Assembly (NCBI RefSeq): GCF_008017535.1
Contig: NZ_VRUA01000006.1
Span: forward strand, 1-64,000
DNA length: 64,000 nucleotides
Direction of reading: 5' to 3'
From: Ottowia flava
GTDB taxonomy: Bacteria > Pseudomonadota > Gammaproteobacteria > Burkholderiales > Burkholderiaceae_C
Positions 25,815 through 34,120 of the stretch are shown in pieces. The notes beneath the pieces were generated by a model. The model saw only the letters and a program-made list of their open reading frames with translations. It was not told where the DNA came from and ran no database searches. The number at the start of each line of letters is the position of its first letter. The stretch's first letter is position 1. The translations under genes were made by a program, and so were the position numbers.

Positions 25815-26550
25815 CGGTAGCCTCCTCGGAAAACAAAGCGGTAGAACGTGCTGGCACGGTCTTGAGCCGGGGCGGGATGACGGCCTCCAGGTTTCCTGGC
25901 ATCGCGGCCAAGTACAACGCGTCATCCAGCGATGCTCCTCTGCGCTTGGGAATGCGCACCTCCAACTGCCAGCCGCCAGCCAGAGCTACCGCTACCCTGA
26001 GCGGCGCGGGGGATGTGTCATGCAATGCAGTCACTGGGCGGAACAGGAAAATGGGTGCATCGCACGACTGGGCATGTATCTGCAAGCGACGGATCTGCTC
26101 CGGCCGTGCCTGGGGCAGCCAGGAGAGGATGGCTCCCGCAGGGTCGGACTTAACGATCTGCTCCGTGACCCAGAGACGGTCCACGGGAGTAGTGGCATGA
26201 ATCCAAACAACGTGGTCCGCAGACAGGCCCAGTTGTTCCAGCCCCCCCACGTGCGGCTGCTTAGGGGGTGCGATCAAGTAAACCCGGCCGCCATCCGCCA
26301 TGACAGCAGGGAGAGAGCGGCCGAGAAGTCGCCATTCACAAAGCGCCGCCTGCGGCATAAGCAGTTCGGTCAAGCTGTGCGTGGGCCAGCCCCCGCCTGG
26401 AAGTTCCTTATCCAGCTCCGTAAATCCGGAGGATACCGTTCGCGAAACCGGGTCGCCAACCTCGCCGCCGCGCCACACTGCCTCGGCAATGTGCCGTGGA
26501 AGGTCGCCTGGATGAAAGGCGTGGTGGGAGGAAGAGGCAGCGGCTGACAT
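25753..26550 (-). CDS. imuA: ImuA, SOS mutasome protein (RecA/SulA-like)
   Basis: This 265-residue protein starts MSAAASSSHHAFHPG and contains VSSGFTELDKELPGGGWPTHSLTELL, the truncated RecA-like P-loop region characteristic of ImuA. ALAGGWQLEVRIPKRRGASLDDALYL follows near the C-terminus. ImuA is needed with ImuB and DnaE2 for damage-induced mutagenesis. It is the first gene of the operon and lies 20 bases downstream of a consensus LexA box. The ATG at 26550 has a weak RBS; a TTG six codons upstream abuts the LexA box and is less likely. Confidence 0.9.
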   Translation of the reverse strand: MSAAASSSHHAFHPGDLPRHIAEAVWRGGEVGDPVSRTVSSGFTELDKELPGGGWPTHSLTELLMPQAALCEWRLLGRSLPAVMADGGRVYLIAPPKQPHVGGLEQLGLSADHVVWIHATTPVDRLWVTEQIVKSDPAGAILSWLPQARPEQIRRLQIHAQSCDAPIFLFRPVTALHDTSPAPLRVAVALAGGWQLEVRIPKRRGASLDDALYLAAMPGNLEAVIPPRLKTVPARSTALFSEEATDARALGRIAPHSSAGQPVSH

Positions 26551-26570
26551 GGTTTGGGGGTAGATCAAAA

Positions 26571-26590
26571 TACTGTATTTATTAACAGTA
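26571..26590 (-). promoter_or_regulatory. LexA (SOS) box of imuA-imuB-dnaE2-alkB
   Basis: TACTGT and ACAGTA flank an 8-base AT-rich centre, giving CTGT-N8-ACAG at 26573-26588. This is a full match to the gamma/beta-proteobacterial LexA operator and a perfect outer palindrome. It lies 20 bases upstream of the imuA ATG and overlaps the -10 region of the predicted promoter, so LexA would block transcription until DNA damage. Confidence 0.92.
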
Positions 26591-26615
26591 TATGAGTCGG
26601 GCGAGATGCTTGAAA
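26587..26615 (-). promoter_or_regulatory. Predicted sigma-70 promoter of imuA
   Basis: On the minus strand TTTCAA (26615-26610) and TATACT (26592-26587) are spaced by 17 bases. The -10 overlaps the LexA box at its edge, the usual arrangement for SOS genes. The -35 match is only moderate. Confidence 0.6.
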
Positions 26616-26846
26616 CGGCTTAGGTCGCCGCGCACACAGCACCATCGGAATTCGTAGCGCGCGATCACGGCCCGTAGCGGCGCCGAGAGAAACGCGCTCC
26701 GCAATACACCTTCAAATCACTCAGCTATCCCTGACGGGGCGCGGTCCAGCACCCGCAGCGATTTCGGAAACCGTCCTACTTCTTCAGCGAATCGGATTGA
26801 AAACGATGGATTTGCCGGTGAATCAGGCGCCGGCTGTGAGTGTTTT
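26593..26846. other. Intergenic stretch without a recognisable gene
   Basis: Apart from the imuA promoter elements at its left end, I find no credible reading frame on either strand. A strong plus-strand hairpin terminator follows at 26847, which implies that some plus-strand transcript ends here, but its origin is not evident. Confidence 0.4.
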
Positions 26847-26873
26847 GGGCCCGCTTGTGCGGGCCCCTTTTTG
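26847..26873 (+). terminator. Strong hairpin terminator
   Basis: GGGCCCGC (26847-26854) and GCGGGCCC (26859-26866) pair perfectly around TTGT, followed by CTTTTT on the plus strand. No plus-strand gene precedes it. On the minus strand it follows the gene at 26888 but lacks a T-run there, though the hairpin alone could still help end that transcript. Confidence 0.75.
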
Positions 26874-26887
26874 CAGTGATTTCCTAG

Positions 26888-27235
26888 CTACCGGATGGGG
26901 CCGAAACCAAAGTAGGCAGCCTTCTTTGGCTTCGCCTTGGCCGAGGCAGCATCCTTGCCATTGGATGGCGCTGGCTGGACCGTGTCTTCAGGTGGGGTAT
27001 GCGGGTGGTCGGTCTGATCAACGCCCCTGCGAGGCCCTACATCCAGGTCTGAGATCATCTCTTCCAATGCCACCAGCCCACTGGCCATGGCGGTTTTGTA
27101 GGTTTTGTATCCATCCTCAGCGCGGTCGATTTCCCTCCATCGATCCTCGTTCACGCGTTCCGTGATGACCCATTCAAAATGCCCGGGATCAGGCTCCGCA
27201 ACATGAACGGCGAGGAGGCGTAGTACATCGGCCAT
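26888..27235 (-). CDS. Conserved hypothetical protein divergent from ku
   Basis: This 115-residue protein starts MADVLRLLAVHVAEPDPGHF and continues EWVITERVNEDRWREIDRAE and YKTYKTAMASGLVALEEMIS. Its disordered tail is rich in Lys, Ala and Pro and ends KKAAYFGFGPIR. The N-terminal 75 residues look like a compact folded domain; I do not know a named family. The gene is divergent from ku with 127 bases between, so both may share a control region. I infer a link to the repair block from position only. Confidence 0.65.
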   Translation of the reverse strand: MADVLRLLAVHVAEPDPGHFEWVITERVNEDRWREIDRAEDGYKTYKTAMASGLVALEEMISDLDVGPRRGVDQTDHPHTPPEDTVQPAPSNGKDAASAKAKPKKAAYFGFGPIR

Positions 27236-27362
27236 GCTGAAGCATAGGCACCGACGACAGGTGCGGGAATGTGCCGAAACCTACGGCAACGGTAAGTCGC
27301 TGCCTACATCCGTCAACGAGGCAGCCGCCCAAACTTTCCGCTATCAAACTGCGGAGAGCTCC

Positions 27363-28289
27363 ATGGCCACTGGCAGCCGCACCCTCTGGAAGGGTGCCAT
27401 CACTTTCGGATTGGTTCACATCCCTGTTGGCCTGCACACCGCAGCAACGGAGGAGGGGGTGGACTTTGACTGGCTCGACAAGCGCAGCATGGACCCGGTG
27501 GGCTACAAGCGCGTGAACAAGCGCACCGGCCGCGAAATCACCAAAGAGAACATCGTCAAAGGCGTCGAGTACGAGGACGACAAGTACGTCATCATCAGCC
27601 CCGAAGAAATCGAAGCCGTCTTTCCCAAGACCACGCAGACCATCACCATTGAGCGGTTCATCGAAGCCAACGAACTGCCGTTTGTCTTCTTGGAACGCCC
27701 TTACTACGTCGCGCCCATCAACAAGAGCGACAAGGTCTACGCCCTCCTGCGAGAAGCATTGATCTCCACTGGAAAAATCGGCTTGGCCAAGGTGGTCATC
27801 GCGACCAAGCAGCATCTGGCCGCACTCGTGCCTTCGGGACCAGCGCTAGTGCTGTCCTTGCTGCGCTGGGGCGATGAGGTCAAGACGCTGGACAGCCTCG
27901 ATCTCCCGGGGGAGGGTCGCAAGTCCGTGAGCGCAGCCGAACTCAAGATGGCCACGCAACTCATCGAAGAAATGTCCGGAAAGTGGAACCCCGCCGACTT
28001 CAAGGATGAGTTCCGCATTCAGGTCATGAAACTCGTCGAGAAGAAAGCCAAGGCCGGGGAAGGAAAGACGGTGCTCGAACCTGAGGAGGAAGCACCTCAG
28101 TCCGCCGATGTCATCGATCTCACCGCGTTGCTTCAGCGCAGCCTCAAAGGCGGCGGAAAGCCCAGCGCCAAGTCGGCTGCCAAAGCCCCTGCCAAGAAGG
28201 CAAGCAGGGCTTCCACCATGACTGCCCCTAAGAGGGCACCCGCCAAATCTGCCGCGCGAAAGTCCAGAACTGAACGCAAAGCCGCTTGA
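27363..28289 (+). CDS. ku: Ku protein (bacterial NHEJ end-binding)
   Basis: This 308-residue protein forms the homodimeric ring that binds DNA double-strand ends and recruits LigD. It begins MATGSRTLWKGAITFGLVHI, the family hallmark, followed by the ring/bridge region (KRTGREITKENIVKGVEYED, YYVAPINKSDKVYALLREAL, ATKQHLAALVPSG). The extended C-terminal tail after residue 250 is rich in Lys, Ala, Pro and Arg, as in Ku proteins of soil bacteria. The ATG at 27363 with GGAGAG upstream is chosen; the frame extends further but without homology. The damaged LigD downstream leaves its partner in doubt. Confidence 0.94.
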   Translation: MATGSRTLWKGAITFGLVHIPVGLHTAATEEGVDFDWLDKRSMDPVGYKRVNKRTGREITKENIVKGVEYEDDKYVIISPEEIEAVFPKTTQTITIERFIEANELPFVFLERPYYVAPINKSDKVYALLREALISTGKIGLAKVVIATKQHLAALVPSGPALVLSLLRWGDEVKTLDSLDLPGEGRKSVSAAELKMATQLIEEMSGKWNPADFKDEFRIQVMKLVEKKAKAGEGKTVLEPEEEAPQSADVIDLTALLQRSLKGGGKPSAKSAAKAPAKKASRASTMTAPKRAPAKSAARKSRTERKAA

Positions 28290-28316
28290 TCTTCAGTTTC
28301 GACCTTAGGAGCCGAC

Positions 28317-28499
28317 ATGCCCGACGACAAATCCCAATCCGGCGGCCAGGACCGCAAACGCATCAGCCTCTCCCAAGAGTACGAGGTTCGCGACTGGGCA
28401 AAGAAGTTCAACGTGACCCCGGAGCAACTCGAAGCCGCGGTCCGTGCCGTGGGCAACGATGCTGCCGCTGTCGAGGAACACCTGAAGGGCACCCGGTGA
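28317..28499 (+). CDS. DUF3606 small protein
   Basis: This 60-residue protein, MPDDKSQSGGQDRKRISLSQ..., continues with EYEVRDWAKKFNVTPEQLEA and ends AVEEHLKGTR. This is the complete DUF3606 pattern, a tiny helical protein common in proteobacteria and often close to DNA-repair or stress genes. No function is established. AGGAG precedes the ATG. It sits 27 bases after ku and 4 bases before the exonuclease-LigD gene, so it is most likely cotranscribed with both. Confidence 0.85.
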   Translation: MPDDKSQSGGQDRKRISLSQEYEVRDWAKKFNVTPEQLEAAVRAVGNDAAAVEEHLKGTR

Positions 28500-28503
28500 G
28501 CCT

Positions 28504-30768
28504 GTGCGCGTCGCGACGTGGAACATCAACAACGTCAACAAGCGTGTAGCGCTATTGGTTGACTGGCTGCATCGCACGCAGCCCGATGTGGTCGCCCTGC
28601 AGGAAATCAAATGCCCCACGGCTGATTTTCCGACCGCCGCGCTGCAGGAGGCCGGGTACAGCAGCCTGGTGGTGGGGCAGCGCACCTGGAACGGCGTTGC
28701 CATACTGAGCCGCAATGCAGACCCTCTGCCCATCGTCACGGCGTTGCCTGGTGACCCGGCAGACAAGGAAGCGCGCTACCTGGAGGCGGCCATCCATGGC
28801 ATCTTGTTTGCCTGTCTGTACCTGCCCAACGGCAATCCCCAGCCTGGTCCCAAGTTCGACTACAAGCTTCGTTGGTTCGAGCGCCTACGGCGGCGGACCG
28901 AGGAGCTCTGGCATTCCGGTCACCCTGTGGTGCTGTTGGGCGACTGGAATGTTGTGCCCACGGATGCGGATATCTACAAACCCGACACTTGGCGCGATGA
29001 CGCGCTGTTGCAGCCCGAGGCGCGTGCCGCCTTTGCCAGCATCCTGGCACAAGGGTGGACGGATGCCATTGGCAAGGTGTATCACAAGAAGGTGCCCTTC
29101 ACGTTCTGGGACTACCGGCGCAAGCGATGGGAGCGCGACGCCGGGCTGCGCATCGACCACATTCTGGTTGGACACTCGCTGAAGCTGCAGGACGCGGGAG
29201 TGGACCGCGAGGAACGGGGCAAGGAGAGTCCGAGCGACCATGCCCCAGTGTGGGCGGAGATTGCTCTCGAGAAGTCACGAGCGGCGCGCAAGCCCACCAT
29301 CGATACCAAGAAATCGCTTGGCTCGAAGAAAGCGGAGCGGACGACGAAAGCCGAACCCCCATCCACCCCTGAACCGCTCGCACAGTACAAGGCCAAGCGC
29401 GATTTCACGAAGACTGCCGAACCTGCGGGCGCTGCGGCGAAGCTCCCTCGTCGCTCAAAGGGCGCGGCGCAGCCATTGCAGTTTGTGATCCAGAAACACT
29501 GGGCGTCCCGTCTTCACTACGACTTCCGGCTGGAGATGGACGGCGTGATGGTGAGCTGGGCGGTGCCCAAGGGACCATCGTTCGACCCCAAGGTCAAGTC
29601 CATGGCCATCCACGTCGAGGACCACCCCATCGACTACAACAGCTTCGAGGGGAGCATTCCCAAAGGCGAGTACGGCGCCGGCAAGGTCATCATCTGGGAC
29701 CGCGGAACGTGGGAGCCCGTGGGCGATCCTCGCGACGGGCTGGGCAAGGGCAAGATCATGTTCCACCTCCACGGCCAAAAGCATGCGGGTCTTTGGGAAC
29801 TCGTGCGCATCTCGAAGCCTGGCGAGAAGAAGCAGGACCAGTGGATGCTGTTCAAGAAACGCGGCGACGCCTGGGCACGGCCTAGCACGGAGTACGACGT
29901 CATCACCGCGCTGCCCGACAGCGTAGTCGAGACGCCGCTGGGCCTGGCGGAGGAACGTGAGCAGGTCGTTGGCACGACGGCCTCCGCACTCCGAACCACA
30001 CCTCCAACGCTGGCGAACGCCAGAAAATCCCGCCTTCCTGCCAAGCTGGAGCCGCAACTCGCCACACTGGTGTCGTCGGTCCCGGAGGGCGACTGGATCA
30101 TCGAGACCAAGTTCGACGGCTATCGCATTCTGGCGCGCGTGGAGGGAGACGAGGTTCGTCTCTATACGCGCAACGGCAATGACTGGACCGAGAAGCTGCA
30201 ACAGGTGGCCGATGGCATCGCCGAGCTTGGCCTGACGCGCGCGTGGCTGGATGGGGAAATCGTGGTGCTGAACGACGCCGGTATCCCGGATTTCAACCGC
30301 CTTCAGAACGCGATCGACAACGCGCGCACGCGGGACATCGTGATGTTCGTGTTCGACGTAGCCGCCTCAGTGCTTGCGCCCGTTGCGACAAAGTCCAAGG
30401 CAGCGCCCTCGATCTCCAGGGTCAAGATCACCCATCCCGACCGGGTGATTGACCCCAGCACGGGATTGCGCAAGATTGATCTTGTGCGCTACTACGAGAG
30501 CGTTGCCGAGTGGATGCTGCCCCATCTCAGGGATCGCCCGACGTCGCTGGTCAGGGCGCCGACCGGGATCATGGGGCAGTTGTTTTTTCAGAAGCACCCG
30601 GAAAGCAAGATGCCGGGGCTCAAGGAACTGGACCCCGCCCTGTGGCCCGGGCACGAGGCGCTTTTGGCTGTGAACTCCGCCGACGCGCTGATTTCGGCAG
30701 CGCAGATGAACGTGGTTGAGTTCCACACCTGGAACTCCAGCCGCAGCTCCTCGCCGTCGCCTGCATAG
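28504..30768 (+). pseudogene. ligD: Exonuclease III-LigD fusion with deleted ligase core and truncated polymerase
   Basis: One 754-residue frame joins three parts. Residues 1-256 are a full ExoIII/Xth-type AP endonuclease (E34 in LQEIK, D147/N149 in LGDWNV, D218 in RIDHI, D245-H246 in SDHAPVW). After a Lys/Pro-rich linker, residues 290-475 are a LigD 3'-phosphoesterase domain (KHWASRLHYDFRLEMDG, AIHVEDHP). From 515 comes a ligase adenylation domain with K536 in ETKFDGYR. At about residue 620, after MFVFDVA, the rest of the ligase core and the whole OB fold are missing. The frame then jumps to a LigD primase-polymerase start (ITHPDRVID) that itself breaks at VVEFHTWN before its catalytic aspartates. 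Nuclease and phosphoesterase parts could still work; ligation and polymerisation should not. The start is GTG with GGTGAG upstream. Confidence 0.82.
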
Positions 30769-31154
30769 CAGAGATACGGCAGCGGGTCATCACGGTCGAC
30801 GAACTGACCGAGCTGCTGCATCTTCTGGATGCGGATGGAGGCGCTGAAGTCTTCGATGGCATCACGAATGCCCTCGACTTGGTCGGGGGTAAGCTGTGGG
30901 GCGCACGCGAGGCTCTCCTCAGCCTGCTGGTCGACCTGCAAGACGGGCGACCGGTCGAGGAAGTTCGCCAGCAACGCGACCGCCTGAACGCGGAGTTGGA
31001 AGACATCTACAAGGCCGCGCCGAGAACCAACAGCAAGGCCTACAGCGATGCGCAAGAGGCGCTCAAGAATGCGGAAGAGCTTTTCTTCACCGACGAGGAG
31101 CTGAACAAGATGTTGCCGAAGCAATTGCGTAGCAACGCTGGGACTACGACGTAG
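30726..31154 (+). pseudogene. C-terminal fragment of an unrecognised protein
   Basis: In a frame different from ligD, starting where LigD homology stops (about 30726), the strand reads LQPQLLAVACIAEIRQRVIT and VDELTELLHLLDADGGAEVF. It continues RDRLNAELEDIYKAAP and EELFFTDEELNKMLPKQLRS and ends at 31154. The composition is protein-like, acidic and helical. No start codon with RBS is present at its beginning (first in-frame start is the GTG at 30879), so it looks like the tail of a gene fused to the broken ligD. I do not recognise the family. Confidence 0.45.
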
Positions 31155-31348
31155 CGATAGGCCGACCCTAAATGACGGGTGTGCCGCCGAGACGGGTCGT
31201 TCGCCATGGAGGTTCGAAAGTCAGCTCCCGCTGCAAATTAGCCATCCGATGCGCCATTCCAGAGGACTGCCCTAGGCGGCACTGCCAGTACAGTTGAGCG
31301 CATCTAGCCGCACCTACCGCGAATACGGCAGTAGAGTGCAACCTCCAC

Positions 31349-31903
31349 ATGACCGACACCTACCTCGTTTCCTCCTTCGCGGACAAGGACAAAGTCAAAG
31401 CGCTCGGCGCCCGGTGGGATCCCACCCGCCGGCAGTGGTATGTCCCGGCAGGCTATGAGCTGGCGCCTTTTGCCCAATGGCTGCCCGCCACAGATGCGCC
31501 TGCGCCCAGCACGTCCAGAGACCTCCTGGCTCCGGAGAGTGCTGCGTCCCATGACCTGGTCACGCATGCCAGGAAGGGTTTGCCGCTGTCCCAACTGCTG
31601 CAGGGCGTCAGCGCAGCCGTGGCCCAGGCATTCAAGGCTGGCGTCTGGACCCTGGTAGAGGTGGTGGACACCCGCTCCATGTCCCGCAAGGCCTGCTCGC
31701 CTGACAACGCAGCGTGCGAGGGCTTCTTCGGTCGGTTGAAGAATGAACTGTTCTATCCTCGGGACTGGAAGAGCGTCACCGTTGAGCAGTTCATTGAGGT
31801 GCTCGACGACTACATCCGCTGGTACAACGAGAAGCGGATCAAGATCTCCCTTGGCTCTCTCAGCCCGATTGAATACCGGGTGAGCCTTGGACTTGCGGCA
31901 TAA
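31349..31903 (+). pseudogene. DUF5710/XseA-like protein fused in frame to an IS3 transposase tail
   Basis: Residues 1-45 (TDTYLVSSFADKDKVKALGA, RWDPTRRQWYVPAGYELAPF) form a DUF5710-type domain. Residues 70-108 (GLPLSQLLQGVSAAVAQAFK, AGVWTLVEVVDTR) look like the OB-fold start of an exonuclease VII large-subunit-like protein. From about residue 109 the frame becomes the C-terminal end of an IS3 OrfB (CSPDNAACEGFFGRLKNELF, YIRWYNEKRIKISLGSLSP), including the last catalytic glutamate. The original protein therefore lost most of its length to the IS remnant. The product is a chimera without an evident activity. Confidence 0.75.
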
Positions 31904-31945
31904 AACCAGTCCAAGTTTTTATCCGCACCCCCGGTGGGTCAAATT
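31672..31945 (+). mobile_element. IS3-family remnant (3' end of orfB)
   Basis: The last 75 residues of an IS3 transposase and the adjacent end sequence remain. The start is fixed by the switch from VVDTR to transposase near 31672; the outer end is estimated near 31945, before an unrelated tract. No orfA or second end is present. Confidence 0.7.
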
Positions 31946-32133
31946 TAGATCGGCGCCAACACCGGATGGAGGCCAACAAGATGCGGCCAACTGCTGCGAC
32001 CGAAGGGCAGCAGCCGCTGCGTGTCACCTTGGCTGCTTGCATCTTGCAATCGCATCGTAGGTGCTTGGTGCAGTGAATTAACCAAGCGGGCTTGAGGTGG
32101 CTACTTTTTCAGATGAAGCTGGCGCTCAGAAAC
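31946..32133. other. Non-coding IS debris before the tRNA
   Basis: No gene is visible. The segment around 31935-31965 (GGTGGGTCAAATTTAGATCG) resembles inner sequence of other insertion elements, and the rest has short frames only. It forms the border zone between accessory DNA and tRNA-Ser. Confidence 0.4.
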
Positions 32134-32167
32134 AAAAAAGCTGCAACCGATGAGGGTGCAGCTTTTT
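32134..32167. terminator. Bidirectional hairpin terminator
   Basis: AAAAAAGCTGCA and TGCAGCTTTTT flank an 11-base loop at about 32134-32167, giving an A-run/T-run hairpin usable on both strands. It lies about 70 bases beyond the 3' end of tRNA-Ser and could terminate that transcript. Confidence 0.75.
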
Positions 32168-32236
32168 GCTTTATGTGGGCTTTTATGTGGGACAAATTCG
32201 GCATGTTTGCCTAAGTCTTTGATTTTAAAAGCCAAC

Positions 32237-32327
<91 letters not shown>

Positions 32328-32445
32328 GAAGCGCGGTATTGTAGCCGCTTGCCGCGGGCGTTTTCGGCCGTCACGCGAAACTGGTTGCGGGCAGGGCGCT
32401 GGCAGCGGTTTCACAGGCTTCAGAACACGGCGTGTCAATGCCCCG

Positions 32446-32508
32446 TTTCTGAACGAAATACGCCGCTGGCCCTACAGCCAATTGCGTGGCCAGCTAGCAA
32501 AAGCGTAG
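32446..32508 (+). repeat. Dispersed ~60 bp repeat, copy 1 (diverged)
   Basis: The core GCTGGCCCTACAGCCA, then TTGCG and CCAGCTAGC, matches the copy at 44121-44184. The outer parts are diverged, so the limits are approximate. Confidence 0.6.
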
Positions 32509-32527
32509 CGGGCCGCGCTGCCGCAGC

Positions 32528-33469
32528 TTACAGGCGGCGCGTGACGTCGGCGGCGCCCGGGGCGCGCGTGGCTTGCACCATCTTCATGGCCGAGCTGATC
32601 AGGGCCGACACCTCGGTCATGGTGCTGGGCACGACCAGCGTGGTCTGCGCTTCTTCCGCCAGCTTGCCGTAGGCTTCGACGGCTTTTTCGGCCACCTTCA
32701 GTTGCACGGCCTGTTCGCCGCCGGGTTGCTGGATCGATTCGCCAATGCGGGCGATGGCCATGGCGGTGGCGTTGGCCACTTCGGTGATGGCGGCGGCTTC
32801 GCCTTGCGCAGTGTTGATGGCGGCCTGCTTTTCACCTTCGGACTTGGCGATGGCGGCCTGCTTCATGCCCTCGGCCAGGTTGATCTGTTCCTGGCGCTTG
32901 CCTTCGGACGTGGCGATCACGGCGCGCTTTTCACGCTCGGCGGTGATCTGGGCCTGCATGGAGCGCAGGATCTCGTTGGGCGGCGTCAGGTCCTTGATCT
33001 CGTAGCGCAGCACTTTCACGCCCCAGTTCAGCGCGGCTTCGTCGATGGCTTCGACCACCTTGGCGTTGATCATGTCGCGTTCTTCAAAGGTCTTGTCCAG
33101 CTCCAGCTTGCCGATCACGCTGCGCAGCGTGGTCTGGGCGAGCTGCGTGATGGCGGTGATGTAGCTGCTGGAGCCGTAGCTGGCGCGCATGGGGTCGGTG
33201 ACTTGGAAATAGATGATGCCGTCCACCTGCAGCTGCGTGTTGTCGCGTGTGATACAGACCTGGCTGGGCACGTCCAGCGGGATTTCCTTCAGACTGTGCT
33301 TGTAGGCCACACGGTCGATGAAGGGCACCAGGAAGTTCAGGCCAGGCGAGAGCGTGGCGTGGTACTTGCCCAGGCGTTCGACCACCCAGGCGTTCTGCTG
33401 CGGCACGACCTTGACCGATCGGACGATGAAGATGGCCGCGATGACGGCGATGATGAGGGCGATTTCCAA
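32528..33469 (-). CDS. SPFH/band-7 (stomatin, QmcA-like) membrane protein
   Basis: This 313-residue protein has a single N-terminal membrane helix (IALIIAVIAAIFIVRSV), then the band-7 domain (VVPQQNAWVVERLGKYHATL, PGLNFLVPFIDRV, SVIGKLELDKTFEERDMIN). A long alanine/glutamate coiled coil (residues about 175-235) and a C-terminal oligomerisation segment follow. Such proteins form large rings in membrane microdomains and are linked to protease regulation. The NfeD gene directly upstream on the same strand is its usual partner. Gene order and length are standard. Confidence 0.92.
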   Translation of the reverse strand: MEIALIIAVIAAIFIVRSVKVVPQQNAWVVERLGKYHATLSPGLNFLVPFIDRVAYKHSLKEIPLDVPSQVCITRDNTQLQVDGIIYFQVTDPMRASYGSSSYITAITQLAQTTLRSVIGKLELDKTFEERDMINAKVVEAIDEAALNWGVKVLRYEIKDLTPPNEILRSMQAQITAEREKRAVIATSEGKRQEQINLAEGMKQAAIAKSEGEKQAAINTAQGEAAAITEVANATAMAIARIGESIQQPGGEQAVQLKVAEKAVEAYGKLAEEAQTTLVVPSTMTEVSALISSAMKMVQATRAPGAADVTRRL

Positions 33470-33555
33470 GGGGTCCTTCCTTTCTTGCTGAAACGGGATA
33501 GCGAAGCCGGGCGCCCGAGGCCTTCAGGCGCTGGCTGCGCGTCATGGGCAGTGGA

Positions 33556-33987
33556 TCAAATGGGGTCGACCAGCAGGCGGCTGCCCACCAGTTCGGCGAC
33601 ACGGTGGGCGCCCGGGCGGGGCATGACGCCCGGGCGGTGCATCACCGTCCAGGGGGCGCCGCGGTAGCGAATGGTGGCGGTGCCGTCGGCATTCCAGTGG
33701 TCAACCTGCACGGTTTCGCCCACGTCCAGATTGACGCTGCGCTGGGCGCGCGGCGATGGGTCACCGAGGCGTGGCCGGCGGACGATGTAACAGGTCACGA
33801 CGGCCGCGCCGCCCACCAATGCGGCGGTGACCAGTTGCGTGGTGAAGGAAGCGCCCAGATGCGCCGCCAGCGCGCCTGCAACGGTGCCGATGGCGAGCAT
33901 GAGCAGGTAGAAGGTGCCCACCATCAGTTCCAGCGCGATCAGCGCGCCGGTGAAAATCCACCACCAAGTCGATTGGGCAAGGTCCAT
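33556..33987 (-). CDS. NfeD family membrane protein
   Basis: This 143-residue protein starting MDLAQSTWWWIFTGALIALE has three hydrophobic helices in the first 80 residues, including ELMVGTFYLLMLAIGTVAGA. A C-terminal OB-fold follows (VGETVQVDHWNADGTATIRY, RGAPWTVMHRPG, GSRLLVDPI), the short NfeD1b type. It is paired with the SPFH gene 86 bases downstream, with which it is believed to cooperate in the membrane. A TTG eleven codons upstream is an alternative start; the ATG was chosen because neither has a good RBS and the ATG begins right at the helix. Confidence 0.88.
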   Translation of the reverse strand: MDLAQSTWWWIFTGALIALELMVGTFYLLMLAIGTVAGALAAHLGASFTTQLVTAALVGGAAVVTCYIVRRPRLGDPSPRAQRSVNLDVGETVQVDHWNADGTATIRYRGAPWTVMHRPGVMPRPGAHRVAELVGSRLLVDPI

Positions 33988-34120
33988 AGCGTCGGTTGGT
34001 CGGGTGTTGTGTTGGTCCAAGGCACATTGTGGTGCATTGTTGCGACTGCCCGGTGTCTGGACATGCGGATTCCGTACACTTGCGCGCTACATCGCCGCCC
34101 GGCGGCTGGAGTTTGGACGC

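Noticed and set aside
26797-27165. Plus-strand frame beginning MKTMDLPVNQAP
   Set aside because: It crosses a strong hairpin terminator and is antisense to the better-supported gene at 26888-27235.
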